46,030 nt of DNA, taken from NCBI GenBank assembly GCA_020722165.1, contig DYLI01000001.1, forward strand, positions 1 through 46,030, in the 5' to 3' direction. This stretch comes from Halothiobacillus neapolitanus. GTDB taxonomy: Bacteria > Pseudomonadota > Gammaproteobacteria > Halothiobacillales > Halothiobacillaceae. Under the pieces are notes generated by a model. The model was not told where the DNA came from. It saw nothing but the letters and a program-made list of their open reading frames with translations, and ran no database searches. Shown here one piece after another: positions 8,913 to 17,758 of this stretch (positions are counted from its first letter, which is position 1; every line of letters starts with the position of its first letter). The translations under genes were made by a program, and so were the position numbers.

Positions 8913-10403
8913 ATGCTCAACACCCTTGATCTTGGCCGTAGCGTCAGCAAAGACGACTACAAAAAAGAATTACCCGAGCTGCGCTCGCGCCTACTTGAAG
9001 CGCAACGCGCCCTGCTTACCGCCGGAATCAGCGTGTTGGTTATCATCGAGGGCATGGATGGATCGGGTCGCGCACAAGTCGTCAACAAGCTGCACGAGTG
9101 GCTCGACCCGCGCGGTATTCAGACACACACGTTTTGGAAGCCCTCGGACGAAGAGTGCGAACGCCCGGCCTACTGGCGTTATTGGCGCGAAATGCCTGCG
9201 GCGGGTCAAATCGCCATTTTTCTCGGCGGCTGGTATCGCGACATCGTGACCGATGCCATTCAAGACAAAATCAAGGAGGACAACCTCGACGCACGTCTTA
9301 CGCCGGTGAATGATATTGAACATTTATTGGCTCACGACCGCACGCTCATCCTGAAATTTTGGTACCACCTTCCGCAGGACGAGCAAGAGCAACGCCTCAA
9401 GATCGAAAAATCCACACCCGATGACCGCTACTCCAGTAGCAAGGAGGCGATCAAGGGGCGTGAAAAACTGACCCTCTGGGCCGAGCGAATTTTGCGCACC
9501 ACTGACATGGCTGATGCGCCCTGGTTTTTAATTGAAGCAAGTGACATGCGTTACCGTGATCTTGCCACGGGCTATAGCCTGCTCAAGGCGCTGGAAAAAC
9601 GTATTACCAATCAAATAAACCAACGCAGCGAGCCCCTGCCGCCGCAAGAACCCGCACTACCACAGGCTCAGAGTGCACGGGTGACGCTGCTCGACCATGT
9701 TGATTTACAAACCAGCATCAACAAAGACGAGTACGAAGACAAAATACTCAAGCGCCAAAACGAATTGCGCGAACTGACCTGGAAAGCCTATAGCTTGGGT
9801 ATCAGCACCTATCTGATTTTTGAGGGCTGGGATGCGGCGGGCAAAGGCGGCACCATTCGCCGCCTGACATCCGGCATTGATGCTCGCCTCTACCGGGTTA
9901 TCCCCTATGGCGCGCCCAGCTCGCACGAATTACAGCATCATTATCTGTGGCGTTTTTGGCGACAAGTGCCGCGCGCAGGCCGTGTCGCCATTTTCGATCG
10001 CTCCTGGTATGGGCGCGTCTTGGTCGAGCGTGTGGAAAATCTGTGCCTTCCTGCCGAATGGCAACGCGCCTATCACGAAATCAATGACTTCGAGAAACAG
10101 TTGGTCAATGGCAAAAACCTATTGCTCAAATTCTGGTTACATATTTCGCCAAAAGAACAGCTACGCCGCTTTGAAGACCGGCAAAACACACCTTGGAAAA
10201 ACTACAAAATCACCCCGGACGACTGGCGCAATCGTGAAAAACGCCCGGAATATGAGCTTGCCGTCAATGAGATGATTTTGCGTACCAGCACCGAATACGC
10301 CCCTTGGCATATCGTCGCCAGCGAGGACAAAAACTACGGTCGATTAGAGGTGCTAGATACCGTATGTGCAGCGTTGAGTGCGCGGATTAAAGCAGCGGAG
10401 TAG
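8913..10403 (+). CDS. pap: Polyphosphate:AMP phosphotransferase (two PPK2 domains)
   Basis: The protein belongs to the two-domain class II PPK2 group, which uses polyphosphate to make ADP from AMP. The C-terminal domain has an intact Walker A (FEGWDAAGKGGTIRR) and Walker B/lid (FDRSWYGRVLVERVE). The N-terminal domain is a diverged copy: GMDGSGRAQVV replaces the P-loop lysine and FLGGWYRDIV replaces the DRSWY region. This is typical of the family and suggests one active site. Its length is about 496 aa. ATG 8913 is preferred over the TTG at 8904 because AGGGA lies nine bases before it. It stands alone, followed by two repeat elements. Confidence 0.9.
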   Translation: MLNTLDLGRSVSKDDYKKELPELRSRLLEAQRALLTAGISVLVIIEGMDGSGRAQVVNKLHEWLDPRGIQTHTFWKPSDEECERPAYWRYWREMPAAGQIAIFLGGWYRDIVTDAIQDKIKEDNLDARLTPVNDIEHLLAHDRTLILKFWYHLPQDEQEQRLKIEKSTPDDRYSSSKEAIKGREKLTLWAERILRTTDMADAPWFLIEASDMRYRDLATGYSLLKALEKRITNQINQRSEPLPPQEPALPQAQSARVTLLDHVDLQTSINKDEYEDKILKRQNELRELTWKAYSLGISTYLIFEGWDAAGKGGTIRRLTSGIDARLYRVIPYGAPSSHELQHHYLWRFWRQVPRAGRVAIFDRSWYGRVLVERVENLCLPAEWQRAYHEINDFEKQLVNGKNLLLKFWLHISPKEQLRRFEDRQNTPWKNYKITPDDWRNREKRPEYELAVNEMILRTSTEYAPWHIVASEDKNYGRLEVLDTVCAALSARIKAAE

Positions 10404-10413
10404 AAAGGTTCGT

Positions 10414-10494
10414 GTAGTCCGGATGACAATCCGGGGCAAACGTTGCAATTTGCGCAACCAAATCCCGGATTCCGCTTCGCTTCATCCCGGCTAC
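10414..10494. repeat. REP-like palindrome after the phosphotransferase gene
   Basis: GTAGTCCGGATGA at 10414-10426 is imperfectly inverted as TCATCCCGGCTAC at 10482-10494. Inside it AATCCGGG (10428-10435) pairs with CCCGGATT (10464-10471). The wording resembles common REP sequences. It lies about 10 bp downstream of the stop codon and could stabilise or end the transcript. Confidence 0.6.
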
Positions 10495-10503
10495 CGCTCA
10501 ATA

Positions 10504-10603
10504 GGGCTTACGCGAAAAATGTCCAAGCAAGGCAAAGTGCCGAAGACAGTACACCAGTACGGGGAGGCGCTTGAACGCAGCCGGGGCGGTTTTGCATAAG
10601 CCC
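10504..10603 (+). repeat. MITE-like 100-bp element, copy 1
   Basis: The left end is GGGCTTACGC and the right end GCATAAGCCC, inverted with one mismatch. The left flank is TA; the right flank is TG. The interior is shared with the copies at 31090 and 40388, including AAGGCAAA, GCCGAAGACAGTACAC and GAGGCG. The element ends 2 bp before the ptsP stop codon, between two convergent genes. It has no coding capacity for a transposase. Confidence 0.8.
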
Positions 10604-10605
10604 TG

Positions 10606-12900
10606 TTAAATATCCTCATCACTGCGCACCAGGCTGCCCAAACCATAGCCACGCAGCGCGTCACGCAGGAGCTGACGCACATCCTCACCGCGCTCACAAT
10701 CCAGTGCCGCGTGCGCCAAGCTGCGCGCACGTTCCAGTGGCACACTGCGAATCACGCGTTTGATGCGCGGCAAACTGCCTGCACTCATACTCAACGAGTC
10801 AATGCCAAAACCGAGCAACACCAGCGCGCCCAGCGGATCGCCCGCCAATTCGCCGCACACACTCACCGGGCAGGCGGCACGCTGTCCACCGGCCACAATT
10901 TCGGCAATCGCACGTAGCACCGCAGGATGCAGACTGTCATACAGCGGCGCCACACGGGCGTTATTGCGGTCCACCGCCAACAAATACTGCGTTAAATCAT
11001 TCGTGCCCACGGAAAGAAAGTCCACCCGCTTGGCCAGTGCATCAATCTGATACACCGCCGAAGGCACTTCGATCATCACGCCCACGGGGACTTCAGCAAT
11101 CAGCAGTCCTTCTTCGCGCAATTCGTTCCGCGCGCGAACGATCAGCTCCAAAGCCTCATCCAGCTCGCCCACGCCACTAATCATCGGCAACAAAATGCGC
11201 AGGTTATCCAAGCCCACATTTGCCGTGAGCATGGCGCGCACCTGGGTCAGAAAAATATCCGGATGATCGAGCGTCAAGCGCATCCCGCGCCAGCCAAGAA
11301 ACGGATTATCTTCAATAATCGGAAAATAACTCAAGGGCTTATCGCCGCCGACATCCAGGGTACGCAAAATCGCCGGTCGCGGCGCGTAGGCGGCCAACAC
11401 CTCGCGGTACACTCGCGTTTGCTCGTCCTCACCAGGAAAATGGTCGCGCACCTGAAAAGGAATTTCGGTACGGTACAAACCTATGCCTTCCGCACCCACA
11501 TTATCCGCCGGAGCCATATCCGCCAGCAGACCCACGTTGACATACAAATGCACGCTGGCTCCATCCGGCGTAATCGCGGGTTCATCGCGCAAGGTGGCAA
11601 GCTCGGCAGAAAGCTGCACCTCCTCGCCCACCAAGCGCTCCAAAGCCTCACGCAACACCCCCGTAGGCTCAACATGCACCGCGCCGCGATAGCCATCGAG
11701 GCACAACTCACGCCTATCCAGACGCTCGATGGGCAAATCACTCGCGCCCATGACCGCAGGCACTCCCAACGCCCGCGCCAACAGTGCCACATGCGACGAA
11801 CTGGAACCACGCGCTGACACAATACCCGCCAAGCGACCATCCGGCACACTCGCCAGGTGGGTCACGGTAATTTCACGCCCCACCAGAATCGTGCGCAGCG
11901 GATACTCACGCGCAAAGCCTTCAACATCCTGTAAATGCTCCAGAATGCGACTCCCCAAATCGCGCACATCGTCACCACGCTGGCGCAGATAATCGTCATC
12001 CATGCCCGCAAACAACGCAGCGTACTCGCGCACCGTGTCGCGCAAGGCTGAAGGTGCCCACTGCCCATCAAGAATGCGCCGTTCCATACCCTGCAACAGA
12101 CTTTCGCTATCCAGCATCATGGCAAAGGCATCAAACAGGGCACACTCCTCCTCACTCACCCGCTTGGCCATGCTCTTCCGCAAGGCAACAAAATCCTCAC
12201 GCACGGCCTCGCGCGCGGCGCGCAAACGCGCAAGCTCCTGCTTGGGATCGTCACAAACGCGATCGGGCACGCCCTCCAAGTCAGCCAGCGGATACATCAC
12301 CACCGCCACACCAAAGGCCACGCCGCTTGCACCAGGCACACCGCGCAGTGGCTCACTAGACAATAATGAAGTGCGATTTGCCGACGCAGGCATCACGGCA
12401 TCGCTGATTTCAGCTTGCACAATGCTGCTGGCAAGCTGAGCCGCCAGGGTGACAAGGAAAGACTCCTGATCGTCAGAAAAATGACGCGGCTCGCGGTCTT
12501 GCACCACCAGCACGCCCAAAACCTCACCACGCAACACAATCGGCGCACCCAAAAAGGCGTGATACGGCTCCTCACCGATGTTGTCGATATGTTTATAGCG
12601 CGGGTGCAAGGGAGCATCAGCCAGATTCAGCGGCTCGGCACGCTGCGCCACCAGTCCGACCAAACCTTCATCCAGAGCCATCGAAACTTGCCCCACGGCC
12701 TCTGCCGCCAGACCCTCGTTGGCCATCAGCACCAGGCGCGCATTCACCTGCCCCACCTGCGCACGCGGCAGCAGATAGACCGAGCTCACCGCAACATTAA
12801 GGGTAGTGCGCACCCCATGCACAATCGCCGACAAGGCCGCATTGAGATCGCGCGCCCGCCCAACCTGACCAACAATATTCCGTAAGGTATCGAGAATCAT
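10606..12900 (-). CDS. ptsP: Phosphoenolpyruvate-protein phosphotransferase PtsP (enzyme I-Ntr)
   Basis: This is the first enzyme of the nitrogen-related PTS, passing phosphate from PEP to NPr and on to EIIA-Ntr. The N-terminal GAF domain covers about residues 1-165. The swivelling phosphohistidine domain has H370 in RGSSSSHVALLARALG, and the C-terminal TIM-barrel PEP-binding domain includes GTNDLTQYLLAVDRNN and CGELAGDP. The length of 764 aa is normal. The start ATG overlaps the rppH stop in the sequence ATGA, so translation is probably coupled. The same rppH-ptsP order is known from E. coli and Pseudomonas. Confidence 0.96.
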   Translation of the reverse strand: MILDTLRNIVGQVGRARDLNAALSAIVHGVRTTLNVAVSSVYLLPRAQVGQVNARLVLMANEGLAAEAVGQVSMALDEGLVGLVAQRAEPLNLADAPLHPRYKHIDNIGEEPYHAFLGAPIVLRGEVLGVLVVQDREPRHFSDDQESFLVTLAAQLASSIVQAEISDAVMPASANRTSLLSSEPLRGVPGASGVAFGVAVVMYPLADLEGVPDRVCDDPKQELARLRAAREAVREDFVALRKSMAKRVSEEECALFDAFAMMLDSESLLQGMERRILDGQWAPSALRDTVREYAALFAGMDDDYLRQRGDDVRDLGSRILEHLQDVEGFAREYPLRTILVGREITVTHLASVPDGRLAGIVSARGSSSSHVALLARALGVPAVMGASDLPIERLDRRELCLDGYRGAVHVEPTGVLREALERLVGEEVQLSAELATLRDEPAITPDGASVHLYVNVGLLADMAPADNVGAEGIGLYRTEIPFQVRDHFPGEDEQTRVYREVLAAYAPRPAILRTLDVGGDKPLSYFPIIEDNPFLGWRGMRLTLDHPDIFLTQVRAMLTANVGLDNLRILLPMISGVGELDEALELIVRARNELREEGLLIAEVPVGVMIEVPSAVYQIDALAKRVDFLSVGTNDLTQYLLAVDRNNARVAPLYDSLHPAVLRAIAEIVAGGQRAACPVSVCGELAGDPLGALVLLGFGIDSLSMSAGSLPRIKRVIRSVPLERARSLAHAALDCERGEDVRQLLRDALRGYGLGSLVRSDEDI

Positions 12901-13430
12901 ACTTCCCCCAAACGCGCTAAAGTACGCGCGTCCACGGAAGGTAAGGCCACGGCATTATGCCCAGCGACCAAGGGCGCAAGCTCGTGCATCGCACGGCGAT
13001 ACACCTCACGCTTAAACGCCACCACCTCGCGCAGGGGATGCCAAAAATCCACCCAACGCCACGCGTCAAATTCCGGGTGCTGTGTCGCTGTCAAATGCAC
13101 GCTGTGATCCTCTGTCACCATGCGCAGCAAGAACCACTTTTGCTTCTGGCCAATACACACCGGGAAGGTACGCTTGCGCACCAAATTTCCCGGCAGCCGA
13201 TAACGCAACCAATCACGGGTACTGCCCAGCAAGCGCACATGCTCCGGCAATAACCCCGTCTCTTCGCGCAACTCTCGGAACATCGCTTCCAGGGGAGATT
13301 CCTCGCAGTGGATACCGCCTTGCGGAAACTGCCACGAATCATGCCCCAAACGACGCGCCCAAAATACTCGACCTTCCGCATTCACCAGAATGATGCCCAC
13401 ATTGGGGCGATAACCTTCTGAGTCGATCAT
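12897..13430 (-). CDS. rppH: RNA pyrophosphohydrolase
   Basis: It removes pyrophosphate from the 5' end of mRNAs and so starts RNase E decay. The 177-residue protein starts MIDSEGYRPNVGIILV, very close to E. coli RppH. The Nudix box is GGIHCEESPLEAMFRELREE followed by TG. The start at 13428-13430 is taken from this conserved N-terminus; an in-frame ATG four codons upstream has no better SD. It is coupled to ptsP by an ATGA overlap and divergent from the HAD gene. Confidence 0.95.
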   Translation of the reverse strand: MIDSEGYRPNVGIILVNAEGRVFWARRLGHDSWQFPQGGIHCEESPLEAMFRELREETGLLPEHVRLLGSTRDWLRYRLPGNLVRKRTFPVCIGQKQKWFLLRMVTEDHSVHLTATQHPEFDAWRWVDFWHPLREVVAFKREVYRRAMHELAPLVAGHNAVALPSVDARTLARLGEV

Positions 13431-13545
13431 GGGAAAACACATTGTTTTGATAATTGGAAGGGATTGTTCCACAAGCGTTGCGCGTGCGCAAAAAATGCTT
13501 CCACGCTTACAATACCGCACCACTTATCTTCCACAAGAAAAACCC

Positions 13546-14208
13546 ATGAATCTAGCCATTTTCGACCTTGACAACACCCTGCTTGCCGGCGATTCCGATT
13601 ATTTATGGGGACGCTTTCTGTGTGCCAAAGGCATTGTGGACTCAGAACTCTACGAAACCGCCAACCAGCGTTTTTATGAAGATTACAAGCTTGGCACGCT
13701 AGATATTGATGCCTTCCTGCGCTTTTCACTCGCCCCGCTGGCGCTGCACAGCGTTGAACAACTTGCGGCCTGGCACGCAGAATTCATGCAGGAGTTCATC
13801 GAGCCTATTATCTTGCCGCAAGCCATAGATTTGATCGAAAAACACCGCGCACGCGGCGATTATCCGCTCATCATCACCGCCACCAATGCTTTCGTCACCG
13901 AGCCGATTGCCCAGCGCCTCGGGATCAAAGACATCCTCGCCACCCAGCCTGAAATGCAGGACGGCCGCTATACCGGACGGTATATCGGCACCCCCACCTT
14001 TCAGCAAGGTAAAATCAAGGCGTTGCACGATTGGACGCTCGCCCAACCCAAGCCCTTTGAGAAAACATGGTTTTACAGCGATTCACGCAATGACCTGCCG
14101 CTGTTGGAGCAAGTCACGCACCCCGTCGCCGTGGATGCCGACACCGTGCTGACCGCAGAGGCCGCACGCCGAGGCTGGCCGCAGATTTCATTGCGCCCAA
14201 AAAATTAA
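13546..14208 (+). CDS. HAD superfamily subfamily IB hydrolase (SerB-like phosphatase)
   Basis: The 220-residue cytoplasmic protein shows the HAD motif I DLDNTLLAGDSD at residues 7-18, motif II IITAT around 106 and a motif III/IV segment YSDSRNDLPLLE around 180. This is the class that includes phosphoserine phosphatase-like enzymes, but the substrate cannot be told. A member of this family lies beside rppH-ptsP in Pseudomonas too, so the placement is conserved. The longer reading frame to 13429 runs back over the rppH start and is not used. The SD is weak (AAGAAA). Confidence 0.85.
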   Translation: MNLAIFDLDNTLLAGDSDYLWGRFLCAKGIVDSELYETANQRFYEDYKLGTLDIDAFLRFSLAPLALHSVEQLAAWHAEFMQEFIEPIILPQAIDLIEKHRARGDYPLIITATNAFVTEPIAQRLGIKDILATQPEMQDGRYTGRYIGTPTFQQGKIKALHDWTLAQPKPFEKTWFYSDSRNDLPLLEQVTHPVAVDADTVLTAEAARRGWPQISLRPKN

Positions 14209-14210
14209 AA

Positions 14211-14266
14211 TTAGCCACAGAGAACACTGAAAAACACTTCCCAAGCTCTGTGCTCTCTGTGGCTAA
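14211..14266. repeat. CACAGAG repeat, copy 2 (probable bidirectional terminator)
   Basis: TTAGCCACAGAGA (14211-14223) is perfectly inverted as TCTCTGTGGCTAA (14254-14266), a 13-bp stem. An A-run follows it on one side and AAAAAATTAAAA precedes it on the other. It lies between the convergent HAD and dcd genes, so it could end transcription from both. Confidence 0.8.
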
Positions 14267-14271
14267 AAAAT

Positions 14272-14838
14272 TTAAGCCCTGGGCAAGGTTACTCCAGTCT
14301 GACCCATGTACTTGCCACCGCGATCCTTGTACGACACATCACAGACCTCATCCGACTCCAAAAACAACATCTGCGCCACGCCTTCGTTGGCGTAAATTTT
14401 CGCGGGCAACGGCGTGGTATTGGAAAACTCCAGAGTCACATGCCCCTCCCACTCTGGCTCCAGCGGCGTGACATTCACGATAATGCCGCAACGTGCATAG
14501 GTGCTTTTACCTAAGCAAATCGTCAACACCGAGCGCGGAATGCGGAAATACTCGACCGTGCGCGCCAAGGCGAATGAGTTCGGCGGAATAATGCACACAT
14601 CGGATTTGACCGAAACAAAACTTTTTTCATCAAAGTTTTTCGGATCAACAATCGTGCTGTTGATATTGGTAAAAATACGAAACTCATCCGCGCAGCGCAC
14701 ATCGTAGCCATAGCTCGATGTGCCATAGGAAATAATGCGCTGACCATCGGCCTCGCGCACCTGCACCGGCTCGAACGGCTCAATCATGCTCTGCTGCTCA
14801 GCCATGCGCCGAATCCAATGATCGGATTTAATACTCAT
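14272..14838 (-). CDS. dcd: dCTP deaminase
   Basis: It converts dCTP to dUTP, the main source of dUMP for thymidylate in many Gram-negative bacteria. The 188-residue protein begins MSIKSDHWIRRMAEQ and has the trimer-forming dUTPase-like fold motifs SSYGYDVRC and PEWEGHVTLEFSNTT (catalytic Glu), then GVAQMLF. The length matches E. coli Dcd. It is transcribed leftwards after the asparaginase-like gene, 16 bp apart, and ends in a CACAGAG hairpin. Confidence 0.96.
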   Translation of the reverse strand: MSIKSDHWIRRMAEQQSMIEPFEPVQVREADGQRIISYGTSSYGYDVRCADEFRIFTNINSTIVDPKNFDEKSFVSVKSDVCIIPPNSFALARTVEYFRIPRSVLTICLGKSTYARCGIIVNVTPLEPEWEGHVTLEFSNTTPLPAKIYANEGVAQMLFLESDEVCDVSYKDRGGKYMGQTGVTLPRA

Positions 14839-14854
14839 CGAAAGACTCCAAAAC

Positions 14855-15349
14855 TTAAATTAGGCGAAAGACGCCCTTGTCGCGATCTTTTGCAATGTGG
14901 GTAAAAGGCAGCACCAAGCCGTGCATCCCAATATAAACGCCCGGCGCATCATCCGCGAGCAACCAGCCCAAACTCAAGGCCACATTCATGGCCGCCTCCT
15001 GCGCGCCAAACGCATACGGCAGCATGGCACCGGTCAGTACAATGCGCTTATCCGGGCAGGCTTGCGCCAATTGCGCCGCACTCAGGTGCATGGTATCGGT
15101 ACCATGCACCACCAGCACGTGGCTTTCATCCGCCGTCAAAATCGCCTGCGCCATAGCTGCGCGATCCTGCTCATTCATGTCGAGGCTGTCCTTGTAGAGT
15201 AGCCCCTGAATGCGGCAAGTCACATTACCCTGCAACACCGCCAGAATGGATTCCACGGCCTGATTATCCTGCGGCACAAACAGTTCGCCGCGAATTGGAT
15301 CGTAGCGCTTATTGAGCGTGCCGCCGGTATTGAGCACCAAAAGGTTCAT
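14855..15349 (-). CDS. Asparaginase-like protein, N-terminal catalytic domain only
   Basis: The 164-residue protein MNLLVLNTGGTLNKRYD matches only the N-terminal domain of type I/II L-asparaginases, which are usually about 330 aa. The four catalytic residues appear present: T11 (TGGT), T84 and D85 (HGTDT) and K154 (HIAKDRDKG). The frame closes with TAA directly after that segment. The missing C-terminal domain normally supplies part of the neighbouring active site. The sequence after the stop is only a 16-bp gap to dcd, so no domain remnant follows. It could be a distinct short family or an old truncation; activity on asparagine is uncertain. Confidence 0.75.
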   Translation of the reverse strand: MNLLVLNTGGTLNKRYDPIRGELFVPQDNQAVESILAVLQGNVTCRIQGLLYKDSLDMNEQDRAAMAQAILTADESHVLVVHGTDTMHLSAAQLAQACPDKRIVLTGAMLPYAFGAQEAAMNVALSLGWLLADDAPGVYIGMHGLVLPFTHIAKDRDKGVFRLI

Positions 15350-15459
15350 TATTTTGCTCAAGCTTTTGACCTGTTGTTGTTTAATCGCCATTTCATAGGC
15401 GGGACTGTGCCATTTCGCATAGAATAGCGGCCAATTTTAATAAGACCACAGAGTACATC

Positions 15460-15774
15460 ATGGAACAGGCTCAGCCCTTCCGTTACATCATCGAAAGCGT
15501 GACCCAAGACGGCAAACGCTTCCGCCCCAGCGACTGGATTGATCGCCTTTCCAGCTGGGATGCCACCTTTATTCAACACCGCCTAGTGTTCTCCGATCGC
15601 CTACACCCGGTCAATATCAAGGGTGAAAAGTGCTTAGCGATTGAACCCATACTCAAAGAAGAAGCGCCCGCCATGTATGAGCAAATTCTAGGCTTTGCAC
15701 GCGCCAACAACCTCAAAGCCCACCGCCAGACGATAGATGGCGTGATGACCGAAATAGCTCTCGATGATCTCTAA
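15460..15774 (+). CDS. DUF3579-like protein of unknown function
   Basis: The 104-residue cytoplasmic protein contains the segment VTQDGKRFRPSDWIDRL near the N-terminus, which resembles DUF3579 family proteins of beta- and gammaproteobacteria. It has no signal peptide, membrane segment or cysteine-rich motif beyond a single Cys in KGEKCLAIEP. Its 3' end overlaps the start of rimO by 11 bp, so the two are likely translated together. No function is known to me. Confidence 0.75.
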   Translation: MEQAQPFRYIIESVTQDGKRFRPSDWIDRLSSWDATFIQHRLVFSDRLHPVNIKGEKCLAIEPILKEEAPAMYEQILGFARANNLKAHRQTIDGVMTEIALDDL

Positions 15775-17104
15775 AAATACACCCGCCCCCAAAGTCGGCT
15801 TCGTCAGCCTCGGCTGCCCCAAGGCGCTTGTGGATTCCGAGCGCATTCTCACCCAGTTGCGCGCCGAAGGTTACAGCATTTCCCCAAGCTACCAGGATGC
15901 TGATCTCGTCGTGGTCAACACCTGCGGCTTTATCGACTCAGCCACTCAAGAATCGCTGGACACCATTGGCGAGGCGCTGGCCGAAAACGGCAAAGTCATT
16001 GTCACCGGCTGCCTGGGCGCACGCGAAGACGGTGCTCTGATTCGCAAGGCGCACCCCAGCGTACTGGCCATCACCGGCCCGCACGCCTATGAAGAAGTGA
16101 TGCACGCGGTTCATGATCACCTGCCGCCGCTACATGACCCGTTCCTTGACCTGATTCCCCCCCAAGGTATCAAGCTCACCCCGGCGCACTACGCCTACCT
16201 GAAAATTTCCGAAGGCTGCAACCACCGTTGCAGTTTTTGCATCATCCCGCACCTGCGTGGCGATTTAGTCAGCCGTCCGATTGGCGAGGTGATGACTGAG
16301 GCCGAAAACCTGGTTAAAGCCGGGGTCAAAGAGCTACTCGTGGTTTCGCAAGACACCAGCGCCTATGGTCTTGATTTGAAATACAAAACCGATTTCTGGG
16401 GCGGTCGCCCACTGAAAACCAAGTTCTACGACCTAGCACAAGCCTTGGGCGAACTCGGCGTGTGGGTGCGCATGCACTACGTCTACCCCTACCCGCACGT
16501 GGACGAAGTGATTCCGCTGATGGCGGATGGCAAAATTCTGCCCTATTTGGATATTCCGTTTCAGCACGGCAGCCAGCGCATCCTCAAGGCGATGAAACGC
16601 CCGGCCTCCAGCGAAAACGCGCTGGCGCGCATCAAAGCATGGCGCGACATTTGCCCTGAATTGGCGATTCGCTCCACCTTTATCGTCGGTTTTCCCGGCG
16701 AAACCGAAGACGATTTTGAGCAACTGCTAGAATTCATCGACGAAGCCCAAATCGACCGTGCGGGTTGTTTCAAATACTCACCCGTCGATGGCGCGCCTGC
16801 GAATGACTTACCCAACGCCGTGCCGGAAGAGATCAAAGAAGAACGTTGGCACCGCTTTATGGCACGCCAAACCGAAGTCAGCACCTCATGTCTGGAAGAA
16901 AAACTGGGCAAGCGCATGACCGTGTTAGTGGATGAAATCGACAGCGAAGGTGCGGTGGCACGCTCGTATGCCGACGCACCCGAAATCGACGGCAACGTGT
17001 TTATCGACGGCGCCACCCACCTCAAACCCGGTCAATTCGTCGAAGTCGAAATCACTGAATTTGGTGAGCATGACTTGTGGGGACGAATTCTAAAAACTCC
17101 CTAA
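15764..17104 (+). CDS. rimO: Ribosomal protein S12 methylthiotransferase RimO
   Basis: This radical SAM enzyme adds a methylthio group to an aspartate of S12. The 446-residue protein has the N-terminal methylthiotransferase domain with cluster cysteines C18 (GCPKALVDSE), C54 (NTCGF) and C83 (GCLGA). The radical SAM triad CNHRCSFC uses C152, C156 and C159, and a TRAM domain closes the protein. The GCPKALVDSE wording separates RimO from MiaB. The start ATG lies inside the 3' end of the DUF3579-like gene. Confidence 0.96.
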   Translation: MISKNTPAPKVGFVSLGCPKALVDSERILTQLRAEGYSISPSYQDADLVVVNTCGFIDSATQESLDTIGEALAENGKVIVTGCLGAREDGALIRKAHPSVLAITGPHAYEEVMHAVHDHLPPLHDPFLDLIPPQGIKLTPAHYAYLKISEGCNHRCSFCIIPHLRGDLVSRPIGEVMTEAENLVKAGVKELLVVSQDTSAYGLDLKYKTDFWGGRPLKTKFYDLAQALGELGVWVRMHYVYPYPHVDEVIPLMADGKILPYLDIPFQHGSQRILKAMKRPASSENALARIKAWRDICPELAIRSTFIVGFPGETEDDFEQLLEFIDEAQIDRAGCFKYSPVDGAPANDLPNAVPEEIKEERWHRFMARQTEVSTSCLEEKLGKRMTVLVDEIDSEGAVARSYADAPEIDGNVFIDGATHLKPGQFVEVEITEFGEHDLWGRILKTP

Positions 17105-17126
17105 TGGACTCAACCGCGAGGCATGT

Positions 17127-17648
17127 ATGAGCCAAGAACGCAGCTTTATCCCCCTCAATATCGCTGTCCTCACCGTGTCGGATACGCGCCAGATCGACAA
17201 CGACACGTCCGGCCAGACTTTAGTCGATCGGCTTGAAGCCGCCGGACACCGAACCCATGCGCGTCGCATCGTCAAGGATGATAAATATGCGATTCGCGCG
17301 GTGGTTTCAGCATGGATTGCCGCGCCTGAGGTTCAGGTCATCATCAGCACGGGCGGCACAGGACTCACCGGACGCGACGGCACACCCGAAGCCATGCGCC
17401 CCTTGCTCGACAAGGAAATCGAGGGTTTTGGCGAGCTATTTCGCGTGCTCTCGTTCAACGATATTGGCACATCAAGCCTGCAATCACGCGCCACAGCAGG
17501 CGTGGCCAATGGCACCTACATCTTCGTCTTGCCCGGCTCGTCCGGTGCATGCAAGGATGGCTGGGACAAGCTCATTCAAGCCCAACTCGACTACCGCACC
17601 CAGCCCTGCAATATGGTTGAGCTTATGCCGCGCTTGCTGGAAAAGTAA
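17127..17648 (+). CDS. moaB: Molybdenum cofactor biosynthesis protein B
   Basis: This MogA/MoaB family protein is probably an adenylyltransferase for molybdopterin. The 173-residue sequence has the family signature ISTGGTGLTGRDGTPEA around residue 75 and VLPGSSGACKDGW near 140. The start MSQERSFIPLNIAVLTVSD follows GAGG. It stands 22 bp after rimO. No other moa or moe gene is in this window, so its partners are elsewhere; MogA is the alternative assignment, but the length and N-terminus are more MoaB-like. Confidence 0.9.
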   Translation: MSQERSFIPLNIAVLTVSDTRQIDNDTSGQTLVDRLEAAGHRTHARRIVKDDKYAIRAVVSAWIAAPEVQVIISTGGTGLTGRDGTPEAMRPLLDKEIEGFGELFRVLSFNDIGTSSLQSRATAGVANGTYIFVLPGSSGACKDGWDKLIQAQLDYRTQPCNMVELMPRLLEK

Positions 17649-17758
17649 GCACCCGTGTTCTTGTCCGCGCGTATTAATAGGCTGGCATGGGTTGCGTTTA
17701 GTAAAAATTGTACAAAACTAGAGGCTCATCCGTCGTTTTTACTTGAGAGGATAGCGTC

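Noticed and set aside
10378..10599. A 73-codon frame over the repeats after the polyphosphate enzyme
   Set aside because: It consists of repeat sequence; a similar frame in copy 2 is an accident of the same repeat and is not conserved in copy 3.
17649..17758. Possible small RNA or riboswitch between moaB and the FMN reductase
   Set aside because: I looked for a Moco-type or FMN-type aptamer, but the 110 bp is too short and shows no conserved core.
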